This document shows positions 16,061 to 21,166 of a stretch of 21,166 nucleotides of DNA, piece after piece. This stretch comes from Ekhidna sp. GTDB lineage: Bacteria; Bacteroidota; Bacteroidia; Cytophagales; Cyclobacteriaceae. Every line of letters begins with the position of its first letter. Within the stretch, counting starts at the first letter, position 1. A program made the translations under genes and the position numbers. The notes below the pieces were generated by a model, which was not told the origin of the DNA, did no database searches, and was given only the letters and a program-made list of their open reading frames with translations. The stretch lies in assembly GCA_013214445.1 (NCBI GenBank), contig JABSPG010000018.1:1-21166 (forward strand). Reading direction: 5' to 3'.

Positions 16061-16168
16061 TGAAAAAATTTTGACTTTTTGACGATCTGAGCTTTAAATA
16101 AACCGAATTGTTTTTTAGGAAGGGTGTAGGAAAAAAGAGGTAAGCGTTGAAAAAAATGCGATAATTTT

Positions 16169-16207
16169 TATCCTTTTGGACTCCCAACGGCCAACTCCTG
16201 GAGAGCA
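16169..16207 (+). repeat. 39-bp perfect direct repeat in the Rhs core, copy 2
   Basis: Identical to 8328-8366. Similarity to the first Rhs gene starts exactly at this repeat; the bases before it are unrelated. It is in frame with the tip that follows and encodes the same 13 residues. Confidence 0.95.
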
Positions 16208-17401
16208 GAAGGGTACATCGATCCGGGCTTACTCTACCAATCATCATACGCTTCTTACGACAGCCTTACAGGCTACTACGACTTCTTGAGCAGAAGTTAT
16301 GATCCTGTTTTAGGTAGGTTCTTTGCGGTTGACCCTGCAGGTCAATTTAGTTCACCTTATATGGCTATGGGTAACGTACCAATGATGTACGTTGATCCAG
16401 ATGGTGAATGGGCGTTCTTGGTTCCAATCATTGTTGGAGCTGTAGTTAATACAGCGGCAAACTGGGATCACATCACTTCAGCAGATAATTTTTGGCAGGG
16501 TTTAGGTCGTGCAGGTGGATACGCTCTGACAGGAGGTGCAGCAGGAGCAGCTACTCTGATAGGAGGTCCAGCAGGCTTTGCACTAAGTGGTGCTGTTGGA
16601 GGGTTAGGGAATGGACTGATGCAAGGCAAGACAGGTGCTGATCTATGGACAGGTGTTGGAATAGGTGCAGTAGCAGGTTTAGCAGGAGGTGTAGCAACTA
16701 CAGCATTACCCGGAGTGATGTCTGGAAGTCCGATATTGAACGGGATGATTAAAGGTGCAGTCGGTGGAGCTGCTGGTGGTTTTGTTGGTGGTGGCTTAGC
16801 AAGCGCAGCATATGGAGGAAACTTCTGGGATGGTGCATGGTCTGGAATGAAAAGCGGTGCAATGACAGGTGCTCTTGTTGGTGGAGCAGTTGAAGGCTAT
16901 CAAGCTTCAAGAAATGGATTTAATCCACTCACAGGTAATAGAACTCAAGGTTGGCTAAAAGCGAATGCAACGCCAGGAAATCTTCAAGGCAAAAGTGTAA
17001 GCGTAGCTGAAGCAAGAGTAAGCCCAGGTAAAATCAGACCTCTTAGTGGTCCATCTACAAGTTCATCTGGCCAAGTAAGTACCAGTGGAACAAGATTATT
17101 TGGTGGAGATATTAGAAGTATACAAGTAGAGCCTTTTAAACTAAGTCCTCGCCAAGGACTTCACTATGGTTCAGGTGCAGTAGCAGGAAAGAGTCAACTT
17201 AGTGTTAATCCTCAAAATTTACTTAATCAACTTAATACTGGGAATTACAATCCAGTTAGGGTTGTAGGTGGAAATAAATGGGTAGTTGATTTTGGACAAG
17301 TAATTGGTAACCATGCTGCTGGTCCAACACAATATGGAATGGTACATATGAATAGTGCAGGTCAAATCCACATTGTTCCAGCTAATCCAGTACAGTATTA
17401 A
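16169..17401 (+). CDS. Start-less (orphan) Rhs tip with Ntox50-like RNase toxin domain
   Basis: The frame is open from 16151 (in-frame TGA at 16148-16150), and homology to the expressed Rhs begins at 16169, giving 410 residues. There is no ATG before the core motif. A TTG at 16286 is the only early alternative start, and no signal peptide or YD repeats are present, so this is a tip fragment rather than a working gene. The core end (DSLTGYYDFLSRSYDPVLGR, FFAVDPAGQF) leads into a glycine-rich hydrophobic stretch. The final toxin domain has RQGLHYGSGAVAGKSQL, VGGNKWVVDFGQVIG and IHIVPANP. These match the pattern of Bacterial toxin 50 (Ntox50), a predicted RNase family also found in CdiA tips. 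The immunity candidate follows 3 bp after the stop. Confidence 0.82.
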   Translation, partial: YPFGLPTANSWRAEGYIDPGLLYQSSYASYDSLTGYYDFLSRSYDPVLGRFFAVDPAGQFSSPYMAMGNVPMMYVDPDGEWAFLVPIIVGAVVNTAANWDHITSADNFWQGLGRAGGYALTGGAAGAATLIGGPAGFALSGAVGGLGNGLMQGKTGADLWTGVGIGAVAGLAGGVATTALPGVMSGSPILNGMIKGAVGGAAGGFVGGGLASAAYGGNFWDGAWSGMKSGAMTGALVGGAVEGYQASRNGFNPLTGNRTQGWLKANATPGNLQGKSVSVAEARVSPGKIRPLSGPSTSSSGQVSTSGTRLFGGDIRSIQVEPFKLSPRQGLHYGSGAVAGKSQLSVNPQNLLNQLNTGNYNPVRVVGGNKWVVDFGQVIGNHAAGPTQYGMVHMNSAGQIHIVPANPVQY

Positions 17402-17404
17402 TCA

Positions 17405-17719
17405 ATGATAAATTATTCAAAAGATCATATTCTATTATCCTTACAAAAATCGCTTCTCGGTTATGTAAGGAATGATTTAAGGGCGGTAACGCTTAGTTAC
17501 TCGTCATCTGAACTCATAATAAGATTTGTATTAGATCATGAACCCTCATCGGAGGATCGTGATTTTTATTCAGAAGCATTACTAGATTTTTATGCGGATA
17601 TTGTAACAGGAAAAGAACCCGCTGTGAAAGAGGAAATACTTCACTCCAAGTCATCTTCTCCGGAGTTACTCAATAGCAATGATGTTTTTGTTTTTTTAAG
17701 ATACGAACCCAATAATTAG
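17405..17719 (+). CDS. Probable immunity protein for the Ntox50-like tip
   Basis: The 104-aa protein has no signal peptide, as expected for an inhibitor of a cytosolic RNase toxin. It starts 3 bp after the orphan tip. The sequence (LQKSLLGYVRNDLRAVTLSY, then IIRFVLDHEPSSEDRDFYSE and LLDFYADIV) has the strand-helix, acidic look of Bacteroidota immunity proteins that follow RNase-type Rhs tips, but I cannot name the Pfam family. Its stop lies only 10 bp from the convergent XRE stop. If the tip is silent, this gene may still be expressed and protect against siblings that use Ntox50. Confidence 0.68.
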   Translation: MINYSKDHILLSLQKSLLGYVRNDLRAVTLSYSSSELIIRFVLDHEPSSEDRDFYSEALLDFYADIVTGKEPAVKEEILHSKSSSPELLNSNDVFVFLRYEPNN

Positions 17720-17729
17720 ATATTGTATT

Positions 17730-18056
17730 TTACAAAGCCTTGAGCTTAGCAGCTTTAATGAGGTTATCGAGGGTGTAGAAGATGTTTTGCTTGTCTTGAT
17801 CGGGAAGCTTCTCTATGTCCTCTAATCGCTGTAATGTTTTTTTATCCAACATCTTCAGTTCAGTATCACTGACCAGATAATCAATAGACACACCTAAAGC
17901 ATCAGCTAACTTTTTAGCTGTCTCAATGGATGGCTTCATCTCATCCCGTTCATACTTACCTACAATATCGCCATTGATCCCTGCGATCTTGCCAATCTCA
18001 GCTTGAGAAATCTTCTTTTCCTTACGGCAAAAAGCCATTTTTTGTCCAAAGGTCAT
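17730..18056 (-). CDS. XRE-family transcriptional regulator, module B
   Basis: The ATG at 18056 gives 108 aa. The HTH_3 domain runs over about residues 4-60 (FGQKMAFCRKEKKISQAEIG, then VGKYERDEMKPSIETAKKLA and LGVSIDYLVS). The C-terminus KLPDQDKQNIFYTLDN...KLKAL is shared with module A. The KYERDEMKPSIE segment is also close to the module A regulator, but the recognition helix (AEIGKIAGINGDIVGK) differs clearly. The two regulators therefore probably read different operators. It is divergent from the module B ATPase. Confidence 0.88.
   Translation of the reverse strand: MTFGQKMAFCRKEKKISQAEIGKIAGINGDIVGKYERDEMKPSIETAKKLADALGVSIDYLVSDTELKMLDKKTLQRLEDIEKLPDQDKQNIFYTLDNLIKAAKLKAL
17731..17783 (-). 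repeat. 53-bp perfect repeat at the 3' end of the XRE gene, copy 2
   Basis: Identical to 10136-10188. Here it starts 12 bp after the immunity gene stop, with no REP element between, which probably shows the undisturbed arrangement. Confidence 0.95.
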
Positions 18057-18203
18057 GCTGTATCCTTCAGTTTTAAGTATTGAAAACGAGTTGTTGAGCA
18101 ATAATAAAGGAATAATAGTTCACAATCAATCCGTATAGTTCTTGTTAGGTTCAGAAGGAAAAGGTAGTTTTACGAAGGATAGTTCAGAATAAAATATTTT
18201 TCC
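18057..18203 (+). promoter_or_regulatory. Divergent promoter/operator region of module B
   Basis: TTG (18142-18144) and TAGTTTTA (18165-18172), 20 bp apart, are a fair Bacteroidota-like promoter towards the ATPase. AGTTC occurs at 18117-18121, 18137-18141 (exactly 20 bp apart) and 18181-18185, and a further GTTC lies at 18149-18152. These are candidate half-sites for the XRE protein. The same GTTC core recurs as a tight array after the ATPase gene. Confidence 0.5.
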
Positions 18204-19736
18204 ATGACCAACAAGCTCAACATCACCAATCCAGAACACCTGACCTACGCACACGAACCATTAGACATAGCAGTACTAGGAGGGATCAGACTAGAAGGAC
18301 TGGACAGAATGCGGGTAACACTTAAAATCCAATTAGAACACCTGGCGCTGAGGCATAACCTGGACTTGTACAATGACACACAGGTAGAAAAGCTGGTAAG
18401 GAAAGTAGCGGAGCGAATGGAAGTAGGCACCAGTGTCATAGCATCAGCATTGACAGACCTCACAGACTGCTTAGAGCAATACCGACTGGAAGAAAAGGAA
18501 AGACAGGAAATCCAGGACAGACCCACTAGAAAACCGCTTACAGCGGACGAAATAAAGAAAGCTCAGCTGTATCTGTCCAGTCCCAACCTGATGGATCGCA
18601 CCAAAGAAGACATAGGCAAAGCAGGAGTAATCGGCGAACACGGTAACCGTGTTTTAATGTATCTAGTGTTCACTTCCAGAAAGAGGGCAAACCCTTTACA
18701 TATCATTAGCCTGGGAAGTTCAGGAATCGGGAAAACACATCTACAGGAAAAGGTATCGGCACTCATACCAGAAGAAGACAAACTAGAAATCACCACACTA
18801 TCAGGCAATGCCTTTTATTACTTCGGGCAACAAGAGTTGAGAAATAAACTGATACTCATCGAGGATCTGGACGGGGCGGATCAGGTACTCTATCCACTCA
18901 GAGAGATCAAAAGCAAGAAGCGCATCACCAAGACGGTAGTAATCAAGAATACCAAAGGAGAAACCCGAACCGTAACACTGAAAGTAGAAGGGCCTGTATG
19001 TGTGGCAGGATGTACCACCCAGGAAAGCTTGTATGAAGACAATGCAAACAGGAGCTTCCTGATCTACATCGATGAATCACCCGAGCAGGATGAACAGATC
19101 ATGGCATATCAAAGGCGATTATCGGCAGGAAAAGTAGACATAGGCGAAGAACTAAAGACAATCGAGCTACTACAGAACACACAAAGAATGCTAGTTCCAG
19201 TTGCGGTTCGCAACCCTTTTGCAGAATCGTTGTGCATACCAAAGGAAGTGTTTAAACCAAGAAGAACCAATGCGCATTACCTGGCTTTTATCGAGGCAGT
19301 TACTTTTTATCATCAGTACCAGCGAGAGAAGAAAGCAGATGAAGAGACAGGCGAAGAGTACATCGAAACCACACTAGAGGACATAGCAGAAGCGAACAAG
19401 CTCATTAAGGAGGTATTGATCAGAAAATCAGATCCGTTGAACGCTGCTTGCAGGAAATACTTGGAATGGCTTAAAACATGGTTGAAAGTATCAGGCAAAA
19501 GCAGCTTCACAAATAAGGAAGTCAGACAAGTACTGCGAATCAACCCAAGCAATCAGAAACGCTACATGGTTCAATTACAGGACTATGACTATGTGCAGAA
19601 GATACAAGGAGAGAAAGGCAAAGTGCATCATTATGAAATAACCAATCTTGAAGAATATGAACAGTTGAAAGACGGCATCAGTAGCATCCTGGACGAGATA
19701 TTGAAAAAGTTAAGTCAGAAAGGTGGTTCACTGTAG
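18204..19736 (+). CDS. P-loop ATPase of a recombinase-type mobile element, module B
   Basis: The 510-aa counterpart of the ATPase at 10596. Walker A is GSSGIGKT (K177) and Walker B is LILIEDLDGAD. The central domain (LSSPNLMDRTKEDIGKAGVI, VEGPVCVAGCTTQESLYEDN) is closer than the module A copy to the usual form in Bacteroidota element proteins. The N-terminal 100 residues are similar between copies (NPEHLTYAHEPLDIAVLGGI), while the last 100 residues, probably DNA-contacting, are not. The CHC2/primase part is again missing, so the short form is a real protein type and not a local deletion. The exact role is unknown. Confidence 0.75.
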   Translation: MTNKLNITNPEHLTYAHEPLDIAVLGGIRLEGLDRMRVTLKIQLEHLALRHNLDLYNDTQVEKLVRKVAERMEVGTSVIASALTDLTDCLEQYRLEEKERQEIQDRPTRKPLTADEIKKAQLYLSSPNLMDRTKEDIGKAGVIGEHGNRVLMYLVFTSRKRANPLHIISLGSSGIGKTHLQEKVSALIPEEDKLEITTLSGNAFYYFGQQELRNKLILIEDLDGADQVLYPLREIKSKKRITKTVVIKNTKGETRTVTLKVEGPVCVAGCTTQESLYEDNANRSFLIYIDESPEQDEQIMAYQRRLSAGKVDIGEELKTIELLQNTQRMLVPVAVRNPFAESLCIPKEVFKPRRTNAHYLAFIEAVTFYHQYQREKKADEETGEEYIETTLEDIAEANKLIKEVLIRKSDPLNAACRKYLEWLKTWLKVSGKSSFTNKEVRQVLRINPSNQKRYMVQLQDYDYVQKIQGEKGKVHHYEITNLEEYEQLKDGISSILDEILKKLSQKGGSL

Positions 19737-19760
19737 TTCAGACCAGTTCACTAACTGATC
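19726..19760 (+). repeat. GTTCA iteron-like array before Int1 of module B
   Basis: GTTCA occurs at 19726, 19736 and 19746, exactly one helical turn apart, and an inverted GAAC follows at 19757-19760. The first copy lies inside the last codons of the ATPase gene. Equal 10-bp spacing places all copies on one face of the DNA, as for a protein-binding site. Confidence 0.5.
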
Positions 19761-19830
19761 GAACAACTAAATCCAAAGAAAATCAACGAGTTACAGCGAA
19801 AGTTCAAAAATCACCCAATTATCAACCGAA

Positions 19831-20850
19831 GTGAAAAAACTGATACTTGAAAACCCTTCCTTTAGATATTTAGAGACCTCCTTCAAGGAGTGGCTGGACA
19901 TCCTGGGCTATGCAGAAACAACCGTTTACTATCTGCCTTTACACGTGAGAGAGTTCTTGTATTACTTAGAGACGCAAGGCGTCAACCAAATCAAAGCACT
20001 GGATATCCACCACATCAAGAGCTACTACAAGAAGTTAAAAGAGCGATCGAATGACCGAAAAGACGGAGGGCTGAGTGGAGCACACTTGAATAAGCATTTA
20101 CAAGCACTAAGGAAGTTTACAGACTACTTACGAGAAGTTGGACGAATCGAATTACCCATGTTGACTTTTAAGAATGAGACAGCAGAGAACAAACTCATCT
20201 ACCTAACAGAGGAAGAAATAGACCAACTGTTCAAAGCGACCTACTTACCATCACCAACGAAGAAGAACATACCAGAAGAAAAGCAGGAAGCAATACAGGC
20301 AAGAGACAGGGCAATGTTGGCAGTGTTTTACGGATGTGGGTTGAGAAGGAATGAAGGAGCAAGCTTGAATGTAGAAGATATCAACTTCGATCATGCAGTG
20401 TTGCACGTGAGGAAAGGAAAAGGACAGAAAGAGAGACTAGTACCCATCAATAGAACCAGTTTAAAGCACTTACAGGATTACATCTATGACCACAGGCCAT
20501 ATCTGACAGCAGGGAGCAAACTAGAAGCACTGTTCGTGAGCTACAATCATATGAAAAGGATGCATGGACAAAGCTTATTGATGCGGTTACACTACTTGAT
20601 CTACCAGACAGAGAATGAGGAACTAAGAGAGAAAGATGCGGGAGGCCGCCCCATCGGACTACACACATTAAGACACAGCATCGCTACCCACTTGCTCCAG
20701 GCAGGAATGAAACTGGAATCCATCAGCAGGTTTTTAGGGCACAGCAGTTTAGAAAGCACACAGATATACACCCACCTGATGGAGATGGAGCAAGAGTTCA
20801 GCAATATCCCGAAATACGATCTAAGCGACACAATAACACTTCATGACTGA
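19831..20850 (+). CDS. Tyrosine recombinase Int1, module B
   Basis: The GTG start at 19831 aligns exactly with the ATG of the module A copy, and nucleotide similarity begins right there. The product is 339 aa with the same domain plan and the full catalytic set: GCGLRRNEG, RKGKGQKERLVP, LHTLRHS, FLGHSS and STQIYTHL. The first 54 residues differ from module A at only one position. A short GGR-containing insertion (EKDAGGRPIGLHTLRHS) and a different C-terminal tail set it apart. It overlaps Int2 by 8 bp (ATGACTGA), which implies coupled translation. Confidence 0.93.
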   Translation: MKKLILENPSFRYLETSFKEWLDILGYAETTVYYLPLHVREFLYYLETQGVNQIKALDIHHIKSYYKKLKERSNDRKDGGLSGAHLNKHLQALRKFTDYLREVGRIELPMLTFKNETAENKLIYLTEEEIDQLFKATYLPSPTKKNIPEEKQEAIQARDRAMLAVFYGCGLRRNEGASLNVEDINFDHAVLHVRKGKGQKERLVPINRTSLKHLQDYIYDHRPYLTAGSKLEALFVSYNHMKRMHGQSLLMRLHYLIYQTENEELREKDAGGRPIGLHTLRHSIATHLLQAGMKLESISRFLGHSSLESTQIYTHLMEMEQEFSNIPKYDLSDTITLHD

Positions 20851-21166
20851 ATTAGACAACTACCTGAAATCAAAAGGCTACAGCAACACTTCCAGAGCAT
20901 CTTACATCAAAAACATCCGCTACTTTAAAGAATGGCTGAAAGGTGAAAGGATAGAAATAGAAGAAGTGAGTTATCAGGATGGGTTGGCTTATCTGAATTA
21001 TCTAAAACGAAAAGGACTGACCCAAAAGAGCAAGTATCATTACCTGATGGCAGTAAACCACTATTATGATTATCTCATTGCAGAACACAAACTAGACAAG
21101 AACCCACTCACACGCATCAAGATCAGACCAGGAAAGCGAACACAAATCTATCAGGTGATCGAACCC
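20843..21166 (+). CDS. Tyrosine recombinase Int2, module B (N-terminal part, runs off the window)
   Basis: The ATG at 20843 lies within the end of Int1. The visible 108 codons (MTELDNYLKSKGYSNTSRAS, then YIKNIRYFKEWLKGE and so on to TQIYQVIEP) cover the SAM-like core-binding domain and align closely with the protein at 13286. The catalytic part is outside the window, so it cannot be seen whether the HxxR histidine is replaced by glutamine here too. Confidence 0.88.
   Translation, partial: MTELDNYLKSKGYSNTSRASYIKNIRYFKEWLKGERIEIEEVSYQDGLAYLNYLKRKGLTQKSKYHYLMAVNHYYDYLIAEHKLDKNPLTRIKIRPGKRTQIYQVIEP

Larger units (their letters stand above)
17730..21166 (+). mobile_element. Tyrosine recombinase module B (XRE - ATPase - Int1 - Int2), truncated by the window
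   Basis: It has the same four genes in the same order and orientation as 10135-14149. Divergence is uneven. The XRE and ATPase genes differ strongly, Int1 and the visible part of Int2 are much closer, and the 53-bp XRE end is identical. This is not a fresh tandem duplication. It either came from a related element or has been patched by gene conversion. The right end is not visible. Confidence 0.6.

Noticed and set aside
15235..16168. Group II intron, retron or diversity-generating retroelement
   Set aside because: There is no reverse transcriptase gene in the window, no domain V-like end and no template/variable repeat pair.
19726..19760. CRISPR-like array
   Set aside because: The repeat is only 5 bp with 5-bp gaps. 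There are no spacers and no cas genes, so it is an iteron-like binding site at most.
8328..21166. Simple recent tandem duplication of a 7.8-kb unit
   Set aside because: The tips and immunity genes are unrelated, and the XRE and ATPase genes are strongly diverged. Only short islands and the integrases are close.

Overview
The window looks like chromosomal DNA of a Bacteroidota bacterium, most likely a Cytophagales-type lineage. The support is an asnS/rpoN gene pair, promoters that fit the Bacteroidota pattern (TTTG ... TAnnTTTG), weak Shine-Dalgarno sites, REP hairpins of the kind that accompany RAYT transposases, and a DUF6443-type Rhs protein. I cannot name the genus.

Layout. (1) 1-2723 is housekeeping DNA: the start of rpoN on the minus strand (runs off the window), then asnS and a fatty acid hydroxylase/sterol desaturase family gene. 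(2) 2724-3501 is gene-poor and holds a broken small gene. (3) 3502-4875 is a secreted fibre-like protein with a C-terminal coiled coil. (4) 4950-9862 is a complete Rhs gene. Its C-terminal tip carries a HEVKH zinc-metallopeptidase motif, and a one-base-overlapping gene follows that is probably its immunity gene. (5) 9863-10134 is an internally deleted RAYT element with two REP hairpins. (6) 10135-14149 is recombinase module A: a divergent XRE regulator, a Walker-type ATPase, and two tyrosine recombinases. (7) 14150-15231 is a structured leader, a 75-aa unknown gene and a RelE/ParE toxin-antitoxin pair. (8) 15232-16168 is about 0.94 kb without a credible gene. It is locally GC-rich and full of long paired segments, so it is a candidate structured RNA or folded DNA site. 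(9) 16169-17719 is a start-less second Rhs tip with an Ntox50-like RNase toxin and its probable immunity gene. (10) 17730-21166 is recombinase module B, a diverged second copy of module A, cut by the window end.

Main idea. The window reads as two repeats of one plan: [Rhs core end - toxin tip - immunity gene] followed by [XRE - ATPase - two tyrosine recombinases]. The toxin-immunity cassette is bracketed in both repeats by two short islands of perfect identity. One is 39 bp in the Rhs core (8328-8366 and 16169-16207) and the other is 53 bp at the 3' end of the XRE gene (10136-10188 and 17731-17783). Identity falls to about half just beyond each island. The second tip begins exactly at the 39-bp island and has no promoter or normal start. 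This is what a store of spare toxin-immunity cassettes would look like, to be swapped onto the expressed Rhs gene. Whether the neighbouring recombinases, host homologous recombination, or both move the cassettes is inference. The structured 0.94-kb segment just before the silent tip is the least explained part of the locus.
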